A DNA stretch of 64,000 nt, taken from positions 186,001-250,000 of the forward strand of contig WSYJ01000146.1 of the NCBI GenBank assembly GCA_020186115.1, written 5' to 3'. Made by a program: the position numbers and the translations under genes. A model generated the notes under the pieces. It worked only from the letters and a program-made list of their open reading frames with translations, searched no databases and was not told the origin of the DNA. Of the stretch, positions 49,640-60,091 are shown piece by piece. Every line of letters begins with the position of its first letter. Position 1 is the stretch's first letter. The DNA comes from Histomonas meleagridis (taxonomy: Eukaryota > Parabasalia > Tritrichomonadida > Dientamoebidae).

Positions 49640-49862
49640 CATTTATGAAATCGTTGATTATTTCAAAATTCAGCTACAGATTTGATTTTTATTTTTTAAA
49701 AATATTTGATAAACATTTTGAATCTAAACAACCTTGTGAAAACATGGTATCATCGAAATATCCGCTGAAATATATGTTTGGTGGTTCTTTAATAACAGAT
49801 AAATCACCATTTTTGCATCCAACATGTTTTTGAGTATTGCCACATTTATTTCTTATTAGTGG
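49640..49862 (-). pseudogene. Cys-containing protein fragment
   Basis: On the minus strand the text IRNKCGNTQKHVGCKNGDLS, then NIYFSGYFDDTMFSQGC, is clearly coding-like with four or five cysteines, then runs into TAA and TAG. It has no start and is not recognised. A fossil. Confidence 0.35.
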
Positions 49863-50048
49863 ATCAATTCCATAGCGTAAAATAGGTTTTTAAGGACAAT
49901 AATATCATGGATATCTGAACTGCTTTAATATTATACATATGTTTAAGATTTCTGGCGTCCAGTTTCTAGAAAAACGCAACTGAATTTTGTGTATTGAGTA
50001 TAAAAAAAAATTAATATCGAAATAAATTTTATTAATGTACAATTAATA

Positions 50049-51530
50049 TCAATTTTTCCAATGCGCTCTTTGCAATGTATCTTTAATACAAAACACAGTA
50101 GCGTTTGAAGCCATTGCGTTTATGAAATTATTTGTATTTTCTGCAATTTTGAAATTTCTTTTTATACAAATATCGGAAATATCAGCGAATTCTGGAAAAA
50201 TAATTTGTTCGAAAATTTGATATTTTTCATTTGATTTAGCAAATTTATTTTCAATTTTTGTTGCATCAGCATTATAAAAATAATTTTTTAAATTTTTCAA
50301 CAAATGAACTTCAAACGAAGGGATTTGTAATGGGTAAACATTTGGGAAATTATTTTCGAACAAAACTTTAGAAGATTCGGAATTAATAAATTTTGAGTTA
50401 TTCCGCATAATTTCTATATATAAAAAAGAATGTTCATCAACTTTCTCAGGATTAATTTTATCATTTCTAATTAACATAGAATCGATTTTATCTTTTTGAT
50501 TAGCTTTAAGATTAATACCAAGTGTTCCAATGAATTGATATAACCAAAGTTTTTGTGGCAGAATGAAATTTCATTTATAAGTTTCGAAGTTAATAATGTG
50601 AAAAACTTATACATATATTTCTTACATTGACTTCTATTTCATATACGGCTAAACTTAATGTTTCTTTTTTGGGAACAGGATATCGAACTCGGAAATTATT
50701 TAAAATTTGTTCAATCGAATTTGTAGGGAATATATCATGTGAAAAGTCAATGAAAAACAAAAACAAATCTTTTCGATTCTATATCATTCATTTCGACTGC
50801 TATCCAATTATCTTTACGTGTTAGAGCAAGTTGACTTAAATGTAAACGTGAAGGATAATATTAACATTACATTCGAATGTTTTATCTGATTGTAATGTTT
50901 TATGTCCATCTTTTTCGACTAAAAAATGTTGTTTTTGTGGATTTTGAAATATTAAATATGCAAAATCAGGATGATATTTAAGTATTTACCTTAAATCATT
51001 ATTTCGAGGCTCGAAGATTACATGTTTAGTATCAATCTTTAAAAGTTGTTCTGCTGCTACTGCAAATGAAGAGTTATCATATTTTCAACTTCTTTAGCAA
51101 ATATAAAACTTTGTTTACTTAATATTTGGGCTGCTAAACATGTTTCAGATGGACATAAAGTTAATGAACCTAATAAAGCGTTTAATATAATTTGATCTGT
51201 TTTTGTATCATTTTCTATTTTTAACTTAGATAATAACTTTAATGCTGCTTATAATGGTGGATAAGCATTCGAAAAACTAAACATTGGATTAGATATTAAA
51301 TCAGCATTAATAACTTTAAAGAAATATTTTGAATTACTAAACAAATTCTTTAATGTGTTTGTAGTTAAAAATGATGGAATCTCTTCATCAAATGATGATG
51401 TAACTACTGCTAATGACATATAAAATAATTCTTTATGTTGTTGAAGTCGATAAGGTGCCATTTGAGCAAAGAAGTTAAATGAAACTGAATTTATTAAATA
51501 TTGATAGCAAATCCCCTTCGAATGAATCAC
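50049..51530 (-). pseudogene. Decayed large helical protein
   Basis: Fragments on the minus strand in changing frames: MAPYRLQQHKELFYMSLAVV, then NTLKNLFSNSKYFFKVINAD and AYPPL (51530-51249), a TAA, AALKLLSKLKIENDTKTDQI onward, a shift near 51085, EPRNNDLR-stop-ILKYHPDFAYLIFQNP, and finally a 142-codon frame 50477-50049 (MLIRNDKINPEKVDEHSF onward). Helical, HEAT-like in style, possibly the C-terminal part of a large ubiquitin-hydrolase-type protein of trichomonads, but I cannot confirm this. At least two stops fall at Gln-like positions. Confidence 0.5.
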
Positions 51531-51564
51531 TAGTTAAGGAAGAACATTAATGTATATTATGCAT

Positions 51565-51632
51565 ACTATATATATAGTATATATATATAGTATATATATA
51601 GTATATATATAGTATATATATATATATATATA
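51565..51632. repeat. AT microsatellite (TATATAG / TA tracts)
   Basis: About 68 bases of TATATATA broken by regularly placed G (about every 10-12 bases). A simple repeat prone to slippage. Confidence 0.9.
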
Positions 51633-51790
51633 AAATTCTCACTGAATTAAGTGATATTGAAGATAAAGGATTTATTAAAAATAAATTTTTAACAAAAACA
51701 AACTATAAGTAATTACTTCATTTATGAATTAATATTTAATTCAATAAAAACTTTTAATAAACACGAAAGCAATTAATTTACAAAACATTT

Positions 51791-52185
51791 TTAATCCCAT
51801 GAACAAAAATTTCTTTTATCTGAGTGTGTCTTTGCATATGCTTCACCATAATTAACGAATTCTTTATCAACATCTTTAACTACATATTTATAAACATATT
51901 CACTTGCATAAAAATTATCACCTCGTTCTAAAAGGTATTTTACCATTAATAAATCATAAATCATTATTTAACAATGCAAATTCCATCGAATTTCTATTCT
52001 GTATCTAAATTTCAATTACTAAAAAATCCTTCTTCAGCAACCCACACATGTTCTCTATTAACAAAATTATAATTACCATATGTTCTTTATTTTAAATCAT
52101 CTGTTATAATTGATCCACGCGTTATTCCATAATCCAATTCTTTTTGTTCCGCAAATAGAAATGTATAAATATTTCCATTCGTTTA
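51791..52185 (-). pseudogene. Decayed fragment, possibly the same gene as 50.0-51.5 kb
   Basis: The minus strand reads NIYTFLFAEQKELDYGITRG, then a segment ending DDLK-stop-RTYGNYNFVNREHVWVAEEG, further stops (TGA, TAG, TAA), then WKYLLERGDNFYASEYVYKY onward to a TAA at 51791-51793. Coding-like but interrupted at least five times. It lies upstream of the other fragment on the same strand, so both may come from one gene split by the microsatellite region. Confidence 0.45.
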
Positions 52186-52243
52186 TATGCTAATGATTTC
52201 AAAGAATAGACTAACGAAAACAAAGTGAAAAACAATTTTAATT

Positions 52244-53923
52244 TTAATTGAAAAAAGAGTTAATATCAAATTCTTCTGCTGCCGCTTGATGCTTTTCTTG
52301 GTACAGACTCAAAACCTTTTCGATTGACTCTTCCATTTCTTTGTACAAAGGCGATACTTGTTGCTGCAATGTCTCTGTCGGTATCGAGTGCATTTCATTG
52401 TGGAGCATTTCCTTGAATTCTTCGATCTTTTGTTTTAATCTCAATGCTTTTTCTTTGTTTTCTTGTTTGACTCCAAAATAATTGTTCCAAAAATGATATA
52501 AAAGGATTTGTTGTTCCATTTTATGTGTTCGAAGTTTGTCGACTTCGTTTCGGATTCGCATATCTCGCAAATTTTCTTGGCTATATGCAAAGAAAGTATT
52601 TTGTTCAGGTGTAATCTCTTTTAATACGCATCTAGCATTGGCGAAATCAGCCACCACTGGAAGTGGAAGTGATAAAAAATTACTTTCATAGCATGACATC
52701 ATATCTGCAAATTCACCAGCACATTGAGCAAATTCGGATGCAGGTTCCAAGACTTCATTCTCTTGTTTCTTCTTTTCTTCGATTACAAGGTTCTTGACCG
52801 GAATTTCTTCTCTTGGAATAAGGTCTTCGAAATAGTTTGGAACATTTAACGGTCGCTCCGAGGGAATTTCACCGTTTTCTATCGTGTTCGGGACCACCCC
52901 GTTCTCAATCAAAGCAAGTTCAGAATGTGTGTTCATATTTGATATCTTTCGATCAGAAAGTGATGGAAGCGACTCCTTGTTAAAATTGCCCATTCCAGGT
53001 ATTTCTTCACCTATAGGACCTGAAATTGAAGCTGGCTCAAGTTGTTTATAACGTTTACTTTGGGCAATTTCATCAAATTTGAGCGTATCAATTTTAACAT
53101 TCTTAAATATATTATGTTCTTTGTCATTACGCTTTTGGCGCTTCATCTCTTTCTTCTTGAAATATTGGAACCAAAAATCACCATCATCATCGGTTTTGTT
53201 TTCCTCGAGAAATTTCTGATGCATTTTGGCTACAGTGGGCTTCTTAGCAAATATTTGGCGGACTATCTCAGGTGTCATGAAAAATGTAACATTATTTGAT
53301 CCTTCTGATGATTTTGCTGTAACTGAAGAAAGAAGGCGTCCTGAATAACCTGGTGACTGATAGGCTTCATGTACAGTGTATTCGGAACTTTCAACCTTAA
53401 AATTATTCCAGAATTCATCATTTGAAATTATACCGCTTTCAACAAGTTCTGTATACATGTTTTTGACGGCATCAAGCTGATATAGTTCATTATAGAGCCT
53501 ATTTTCAGGAGAAACTACAATAGCTTCTTTCTTTTCTTTTTCTTCTGGAGTTTGCATTTCTTCTTCTGGAATACTTTCTTCTTTTTCTTTTTCTTCTTTA
53601 GCTTTTTTCCAGAAAGAACGAATGAGTTCAACACTTTTTTTGAGGCTATTTGGAGATTCAATACCAGTGAATTTGACATCATGATTATTGCCATCAAAAT
53701 CAATAATTCTAAACCTTGTGCTTGTATTATTTGTTGGGTTTTCGATTGTTTTCTTTTGGTACTTGAAATTAGAAATTTGAAAATAGCTTATTTCAAAAAC
53801 AACTTCGGATTTAGAAATAATGACCACACGTTTATTTGTTACTATCAATCGGGCTGGTTTGTTTTCATATTTTGCTGTGTCATGATAGCTTTCTTTTTCT
53901 CCTTCTTCAAGAGCAAAGCTCAT
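52244..53923 (-). CDS. TFB1: TFIIH core subunit p62/TFB1
   Basis: 559 residues from ATG 53923. An N-terminal PH-like domain (about 1-105: ARLIVTNKRVVIISK) is followed by an acidic Lys/Glu linker, then two BSD-type regions (about 155-185, LDAVKNMYTELVESGII, DEFWNNF; about 220-265, FFMTPEIVRQIFAKKPTVAK, DFWFQYFKKKE) and C-terminal helices. This order is that of GTF2H1/Tfb1, a TFIIH scaffold needed for Pol II initiation and nucleotide excision repair. The frame extends to a GTG at 53941, but the ATG is the natural start; AAGTGACA lies directly upstream. AACGTTA is at 53950. Stop in TAAA. Confidence 0.85.
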   Translation of the reverse strand: MSFALEEGEKESYHDTAKYENKPARLIVTNKRVVIISKSEVVFEISYFQISNFKYQKKTIENPTNNTSTRFRIIDFDGNNHDVKFTGIESPNSLKKSVELIRSFWKKAKEEKEKEESIPEEEMQTPEEKEKKEAIVVSPENRLYNELYQLDAVKNMYTELVESGIISNDEFWNNFKVESSEYTVHEAYQSPGYSGRLLSSVTAKSSEGSNNVTFFMTPEIVRQIFAKKPTVAKMHQKFLEENKTDDDGDFWFQYFKKKEMKRQKRNDKEHNIFKNVKIDTLKFDEIAQSKRYKQLEPASISGPIGEEIPGMGNFNKESLPSLSDRKISNMNTHSELALIENGVVPNTIENGEIPSERPLNVPNYFEDLIPREEIPVKNLVIEEKKKQENEVLEPASEFAQCAGEFADMMSCYESNFLSLPLPVVADFANARCVLKEITPEQNTFFAYSQENLRDMRIRNEVDKLRTHKMEQQILLYHFWNNYFGVKQENKEKALRLKQKIEEFKEMLHNEMHSIPTETLQQQVSPLYKEMEESIEKVLSLYQEKHQAAAEEFDINSFFN

Positions 53924-54258
53924 CAATCTGTCACTTTTCACCCATGGCGAACGTTAACTTTATGATATCTTCGCCTTCTGACTTGAGTAAAAATTTCTTT
54001 AAAATTGCCTATTTTATGCTAATCCAGCGCTTAATCTTGTCAAGCTCTGAGGTATTTTTGTGTTAATTAAAACAGAAATCAATAAATTTTCTAATGATCA
54101 AGAATAGTATTTTCAAAATAAAAAAAAAAAAATTATTATTAAAAAAATGCTTTGTAAAATTTGACCTAGTTAAGGGTTTAAATGTATGATTTTTCTGCTT
54201 TTAATGCTTTCATGTTGATGATCTTCAAGCCAATTTTCAATTGTTTACATTTTCGGTT

Positions 54259-55566
54259 ATGACCCTATCGTTAAAATTTCATATAACATTACATAAAACA
54301 CAAGTGAATTCTTCCTCAAATTCCACAGAATATTCATTAAATCTACAAACAGATCCTGTAAATAGTATAGATTATCTTCCATACTTAGTATCACTTCAGG
54401 AAATGGTTTTTAATTTATCAAATGAAAATCTTCAACATTCAATTGAACAAACAATGAATGTTTTAGACACAAATTATCCATATTCATTTAATATTGTTAT
54501 AAGTATTTTAATCTATTCTGCATTTGTATCTCGAAAAAGTGACATTGATTTATATTTAAATTATTTAGAAGCACTTGAAAATAAAGAAAAAGAAATAAAT
54601 GAAAATTATAAAATCATTGAAATATTTATTAATCATATATGTAAAATGAAATCACAAGAAACTTTTTATATAATTTTTCATATGAATGAACGAAATTTAA
54701 TTAAAGAAGATATTTCAAAATTATTTAACCAATTTCATACAAAAGGAAACACTCAATATTATAATATATTTTATGACTATTACGATAAGCATTCGAATAA
54801 CCAAATGAAAAATAATAATAAACTTGATGATAAATTAATTAAAGAAGGAAATAATCCGAATGAAATTGCGAAAATAATTCGGAATGATGAAATCGAAAAA
54901 CTTCAAGAAATATCATCACAAACAAATTTTGACTTTAATCAAATAATAAAACCATCGCCTTATGCAAAATTAGAAAGTACAGGTAAATATGCGATTGCAG
55001 GTGGGAATTTAGAAATTCTTCATCTATGTGAACAAAATCATACATTATTTGAAAATGCATATGAAACAGCAGTTAAATTTCATCGAAACGATATCTTTCA
55101 TTATTTATATGAAAATAAAATGTGTAAAATTAATGAAGAAAAAGAACGACAATTGAGGCTCAATGGTTCACATGGAAATAATTGGGGATGTGGTGAGACA
55201 CATGAAATGATTCTCTTCAATCAAACGCTTAAAAAGTCGGTAAAAGTTTCAATTGATTATGGGAATTATTCAATTCTTTCATTTTTGGTCGAAAAAGGTA
55301 TAAAAGTAGATAGATCTAATGATCTTATCGAATCAGCAAATATTGGGAATGTATATCTTATAAAGCAATTTCTCCCAATTCCTCTACTTAAACTTGTTTT
55401 GCCCAATTCTGCAGAACCTGAAAATATGGAAACTTTAAAATATATTCTTGAAAATGATGGAGAAAATATCAATTATCTGGATGTTTATTTTTTTTGTTTT
55501 CTATTTATTTTTATGATTTTATACTATTTTAAAATAACATTTGGAATTTGTTCTATTTATTTTTAA
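54259..55566 (+). CDS. DUF3447/ankyrin protein (copy 2 of an inverted duplication)
   Basis: About 435 residues from ATG 54259. Residues about 10-300 repeat the protein at 30.4-31.8 kb almost exactly, with one in-frame 99-base deletion that removes the core motif block (PSPY joins AKLESTGKY, losing ERCSFVN through NG). The two diverge after FHYLYENK, where copy 2 has a different segment (QLRLNGSHGNNWGCGETHEM). It ends with one ankyrin-like unit (LKLVLPNSAEPENMETLKYI) and reads into the first spacer before stopping. Loss of the LIDYAAFF block may have made the protein non-functional, but the reading frame is kept. Confidence 0.7.
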   Translation: MTLSLKFHITLHKTQVNSSSNSTEYSLNLQTDPVNSIDYLPYLVSLQEMVFNLSNENLQHSIEQTMNVLDTNYPYSFNIVISILIYSAFVSRKSDIDLYLNYLEALENKEKEINENYKIIEIFINHICKMKSQETFYIIFHMNERNLIKEDISKLFNQFHTKGNTQYYNIFYDYYDKHSNNQMKNNNKLDDKLIKEGNNPNEIAKIIRNDEIEKLQEISSQTNFDFNQIIKPSPYAKLESTGKYAIAGGNLEILHLCEQNHTLFENAYETAVKFHRNDIFHYLYENKMCKINEEKERQLRLNGSHGNNWGCGETHEMILFNQTLKKSVKVSIDYGNYSILSFLVEKGIKVDRSNDLIESANIGNVYLIKQFLPIPLLKLVLPNSAEPENMETLKYILENDGENINYLDVYFFCFLFIFMILYYFKITFGICSIYF

Positions 55567-57404
55567 CGGCATTAATGAATGCATGTAAAAATGATCGAAT
55601 AGAAACTGTTAAATTCCTTCTTGATCAAGAAGGAATTAATGTAAATGTTATGGATATTTATTATTGTAGTTTGAAATATATTTCAATATCATTGGGTTTA
55701 GTGTTAGTATTTGGAGCTTGTTTAAATAACTTAGTATTTCAAATTAATATTTCGGAATTATTTAAAATATTTAATACTGCACTTATATGGGCATCTGCAA
55801 AATGTAACGTGGAAATAATTAAATTACTTCTTAAACAAGAAGGAATTGAAACTAATGTAAAAAATATTTAAAAATTTTTTATAAAATTTATTTAATTTAT
55901 ATAATATTTCAAAGTAATATTTGGAAATTATTTAAATTATTTGATTCAGCGCTTATTCTAGCAACTAAAAAAAATAATGAAGAAATCGTTCAATTATTAC
56001 TTGAACATGAAGGAATTGACACTAATATTTGTGATAATTTTTTATTTTATTTGGGATTTATTTAAATAATTTGATATTTTATAGTTATCTTTGGAAATTA
56101 TATAAGTTATTTAATATGCCTCTTCATATTGCAACTGAAAAATGTAACATAAAAATAGTTAAGTTATTACTAAACCAAAAAGGAACTAATGTTAATGCAG
56201 GCAATATATATATATTCGTTTTCGACTTTACTTTAATAATTTGATATTTTGAATGAATATTTGATATTTTGAATTAATATTTATTTCAGCACTCATGATA
56301 GCAGCTATAAAAGGTGATATAGAAATTGTTCAATTATTACTTGACCATAATGGAATTAATGTCAATGCTAACAATATTTATTTGTTTTGTCTAAAATTTA
56401 TTTTTATAAATTGAAGTTCCAAAATAATATATAGAAAATATATAAAATATTTTACACAGCACTTATGGCTGCAACTATAAAAAATAACATAGGAATAGTT
56501 AAATTGCTTCTTGAACAAAAAGGAATTAATGTTAATCAACAAGATGTTTAAATGTTTTATTTAAAATTTAATTTAATAATTTGATAATTGAATATAATAT
56601 TTGGAATTCAACCAATTTATTAATGACTGCACTTATGATGGCATGTGGAATAGGTAACATAGAAATAGTTAAATTGCTTCTTGAACAAAAAGGAATTGAT
56701 GTTAATATTAATGATATTACCTTGTTTTATTTTGGATTTATTTTAATAAATTGATATTTCAAATAAATAGATGGAAATTCTTCAAATTATTTAGAACAGC
56801 ACTTACATATGCATCTCCAAATTCGGAAATAGTTAAATTACTAGAAAAACATGGAGCTATTAAAACAAAAGGCGAAAATATTTCATTAATTTTATTAATA
56901 TTTATTTTAAATAGTTAAAATTTCAATATAATTTTTAAAAATCAAATGTCAAAAATATTTCCTCGAAATCAAGAAATAAATGATTTATTACCATTTAGTG
57001 ATAAAAACATATCTGATATAAAATCGAATGATATTTATTAGCAATATAAAATGTTTTTATAAATAATTTGGAAATTATTATAATTATTCGGTAAATCTCA
57101 TATAAATGCACCAAGAAGGCAAGCAAAAATTGATAATGTGTTCATGCAAAAAAGAAATAATGTTAACGAATCAACTAATTCAACACCTAATAACAGGAAC
57201 ACTCCAGTTAATGGTTCTCGAAGAATTTATCATGAGCACAAATTGGTAAAAATAATAGAGGAAAGTAATAATAAAGAAATCAAAAAAGACAAAATCGACA
57301 TAAGCACGCAAACAAATAATCGATTTGTTCACAAAAAAACATCACCAAAAATTATTTTATTTGAAAAAGAAGTATTAAATATAAAATTACCACCAAAATC
57401 CTAA
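55566..57404 (+). repeat. Ankyrin mini-exon array with terminal exon (54 kb locus)
   Basis: Seven units of exactly 90 nt start at 55566, 55776, 55946, 56116, 56286, 56456 and 56626, and an eighth of 84 nt at 56796. From 55776 every interval is exactly 170 bp, so six successive spacers are exactly 80 nt although their sequences differ widely. All units are open (TALMNACKNDRIETVKFL, PLHIATEKCNIKIVKLLL, ALMIAAIKGDIEIVQLLL and so on). After the eighth comes a non-ankyrin open piece (about 56946-57032, MSKIFPRNQEINDLLPFSD), a 60-nt spacer of the same type, and a final open piece from about 57084 to TAA 57402-57404 (GKSHINAPRRQAKIDNVF, ending KLPPKS). Confidence 0.88.
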
Positions 57405-57520
57405 AACTTTCAAATATTTTCTAGTTCAGAACATTTCATATATAAATAAAAAAAATTTTTAGATAAACATAAATTATTATTAATTATATTTTACAAAATA
57501 AAAGAAAAAAAATATAAATT

Positions 57521-58852
57521 TTATTCATCAAGTGTAAAGAAATCATCACGTTCCGCAGCAGAATATTCCCCAATTAACTTTTTAATTGCAAGAACAGACT
57601 CATTAAATTCTTCGTGAGTTCTTCCATTAAGAACCGAAGATTCATTATACAGATGAAGGTTTGCGCCAACTTTATACATCTTTTCGAATTCCTTTAAAAT
57701 TCCTTGGAACAAACTCCGTATGTTTGTATGATTCGCAAGCATTAAACCTGTTACTCTGTTCGGTGATTCTACGTATGGACTTCTTCTTGACAATGCCAAT
57801 TGTAATGAAGCTGGTCCCCATGGTATAAATCTTAATGCTTTATTTTCTCTAATTTGTCTTAATGCGCTATGAATTTCAGATGGATCAACTTCGCCTTGAA
57901 TAATGTTTAAAATAGAGATATACATGCCCTTATCAACAGATGCACTCATCATAATGTTCTTTGAATCAAGTAATCGACTCATTACATCAATAACAGATGT
58001 CTTACGTACTACTTGTCGGGTGGACGATAGGGAAATTGGGGTGTACCCAGTCATCAAAAAGTGACACGGAGGGGTCGGAATTAATGGAGCAAGAAGTGAA
58101 ACCATGTTATTGTTGGAGTATGATGGGAACCTAAGGGTAGTGGTTGTGGCTGCCATAACAACAGATACAAGGTCGTTCATTTGACTAAATGAAGGTTCTG
58201 TAAGATTGAGTTTGGATGAGGCAATTGATGATAATGCTGAATTATCTAAAACAACTACGGCATCTGCATTCTCTGCAAGACGTCGAAGTGTAAGAACAGA
58301 GTTGTATGGTTGAACTACAACATCTGGTGATTTAGTATCTGTAAATACAGAATATGTCATCGTGGTGGCTTTGCTATATTCATCATTGAGACGTTCAAGA
58401 AGAAGTGAACCAACACCTGAACCTGTACCACCTGCAATGGAATGACATAGAATAAAACCTTCAAGTGCATCAGCAACTTCAACTTCTCGACGAATCATTT
58501 CTGCAATCTCGGAATAGTTTTGTTCACCAAATGCATATCCTTTACCCCAGTTATTTCCAGCACCTCCACCTTCTGGTGTCATCATGTTTTCTGGATTATA
58601 AAAATTCTTATAATTGGATCTTTTAATGTTGCCAATAACGGCTGGTTCTAAATCAAACAAAATAGCGCGTGGAATGTATCTACCATCATCTGCAGGATAG
58701 AAAAAAATGTCTTTTCGATCTTCAATTGTATCATCTGGATGTTCAAGCACACCATCTGGAGCTATGCCATGTTCTTGGGCAAGTCTTTTCCAAAATTCAT
58801 AGCCAATTTGGTTACCGCATTGGCCAACTTGCATTGTAATCACTTTCCTCAT
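57521..58852 (-). CDS. Gamma-tubulin
   Basis: 443 residues from ATG 58852 ([20 protein letters not shown]). GTP-binding features: [10 protein letters not shown], the tubulin signature GGTGSGVGS, and gamma-specific [12 protein letters not shown] in place of the alpha/beta forms. The length is normal for gamma-tubulin. It nucleates microtubules at basal bodies and the spindle pole. The open frame extends 65 codons upstream to 59047, but that part overlaps the start of NSE1 and is not tubulin. The gene is divergent with NSE1 (146 bases between starts). Stop in TAAA. Confidence 0.97.
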   Translation of the reverse strand: MRKVITMQVGQCGNQIGYEFWKRLAQEHGIAPDGVLEHPDDTIEDRKDIFFYPADDGRYIPRAILFDLEPAVIGNIKRSNYKNFYNPENMMTPEGGGAGNNWGKGYAFGEQNYSEIAEMIRREVEVADALEGFILCHSIAGGTGSGVGSLLLERLNDEYSKATTMTYSVFTDTKSPDVVVQPYNSVLTLRRLAENADAVVVLDNSALSSIASSKLNLTEPSFSQMNDLVSVVMAATTTTLRFPSYSNNNMVSLLAPLIPTPPCHFLMTGYTPISLSSTRQVVRKTSVIDVMSRLLDSKNIMMSASVDKGMYISILNIIQGEVDPSEIHSALRQIRENKALRFIPWGPASLQLALSRRSPYVESPNRVTGLMLANHTNIRSLFQGILKEFEKMYKVGANLHLYNESSVLNGRTHEEFNESVLAIKKLIGEYSAAERDDFFTLDE

Positions 58853-58998
58853 TTTTTTTGGAAATAATAAACGTTCTGACTTACCAAACCGTTTCCACTT
58901 TTTATGAACAGTTGAATTTATAAACGTCTCTGATTTTATATCACATGTCCGGCCGATTTTACATGGTTTGTTCGGATTTTGGAGGTAGAAATTAACAA

Positions 58999-59673
58999 AT
59001 GGCATCAGTAAATGTTCGACAAACTCTAATGCAAAGCCTTTTAACAAAACCTTACTTCACACGAAAGCAATTAGAAGATATGGTAAGTCCATTTAATATT
59101 GAACTTCAACATTTTGTCTCTGATAGCAATGAACTTTTCCACGAAATTGGTCTTGAACTTAGATTTATTCAATCTGATTTTGACAATTGCGAATACTATG
59201 GAATATGCCAAACATTAGAAGATACTAATGCTTCTGAATCACTTGGATTGAAAGCTGAAGTTGTTCAATTTTTCTTTAGGTTTATTGATGCAGTTATTTC
59301 TCAAGCGAGAGAAAACAACAGTTGCAGCCTTACCAAAGAACAGATTTCAAGTATTGCCCCACCAGAATTACCTCAAGGTGCCATAAAGGACATGATTTCA
59401 GAACTTTCCAAACGTGGTTATATCGAAAAAATTCATGATAATTTTCGTATTGGTCCACGTGGACTTCTTGAATTTCGACCAACATTTACACAAATGGCAT
59501 CAAATGAAGAAATCCAAACATGCTCAATATGCCTTGATTTTGTCCTTTCTGGAATCAAGTGTTCGCGTTGTAATACATATATGCACAAGAGATGTCAACA
59601 ATCGCTTGGACAAGAAAAGTGGGTTTGTCCAACATGCAACTCGGATGAGCAACCTGTTGAATTTGGTATTTAA
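58999..59673 (+). CDS. NSE1: SMC5/6 complex subunit NSE1 (RING-like)
   Basis: 224 residues. Winged-helix regions occupy the N-terminal two thirds ([40 protein letters not shown]). A C-terminal variant RING follows, C-x2-C-x(8)-C-x2-C-x4-H-x2-C-x(12)-C-x2-C (CSICLDF...[13 protein letters not shown]...WVCPTC). This is the arrangement of NSE1/NSMCE1, which supports ubiquitin-ligase activity with the MAGE subunit NSE3 in DNA repair. Length matches the family. Confidence 0.88.
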   Translation: MASVNVRQTLMQSLLTKPYFTRKQLEDMVSPFNIELQHFVSDSNELFHEIGLELRFIQSDFDNCEYYGICQTLEDTNASESLGLKAEVVQFFFRFIDAVISQARENNSCSLTKEQISSIAPPELPQGAIKDMISELSKRGYIEKIHDNFRIGPRGLLEFRPTFTQMASNEEIQTCSICLDFVLSGIKCSRCNTYMHKRCQQSLGQEKWVCPTCNSDEQPVEFGI

Positions 59674-59883
59674 TTCTTGAACATGTTAAATATGTTTTTA
59701 TAATGGATAAATAAATTTTTATATGTATAATTTTGTTGACCAATTTTATTCATAATATTCCAAATTATTTTATTCCATTTTGGAAAAATTCAGAAACAAT
59801 TTTTTCTATTTAAAATGTTATCACTTCGAAAATGGTTTGATTTATATAAGTAAATATATTATTTTCAAACTTATAATCAGTTC

Positions 59884-59955
59884 TCTCCCGTAGTGTAATG
59901 GTTAGCACATGGGACTTTGAATCCCGGGACGGAGGTTCGATTCCTCCCGGGAGAA
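59884..59955 (+). tRNA. tRNA-Gln (anticodon TTG)
   Basis: Acceptor TCTCCCG pairs fully with CGGGAGA. D-arm GTG...CAC, anticodon stem TGGGA/TCCCG (one G-U) with loop CTTTGAA (anticodon TTG), T-arm GGAGG/CCTCC with loop TTCGATT, discriminator A. 72 bases, short variable loop. It reads CAA. An A/T-rich run with TTTTT follows at about 59961. Confidence 0.95.
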
Positions 59956-60091
59956 CTACTTTTTAATTTTTTGTATCCAACTTCAAAAATGCATTTTATT
60001 TGTATGTAAAGCAACAAGTAAATTGTAATTCCTTAGTTTTTTTTAAGAATCATTTACAAATTATTAAAAACATTTTATATATGACTGAAAA

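Noticed and set aside
51565-51632. Telomere- or centromere-like repeat
   Set aside because: Only about 68 bases of TA-type microsatellite inside decayed genes; no telomeric unit.
58853-59047. 65-codon extension of gamma-tubulin
   Set aside because: It overlaps the NSE1 start and does not resemble tubulin; ATG 58852 gives the conserved N-terminus.
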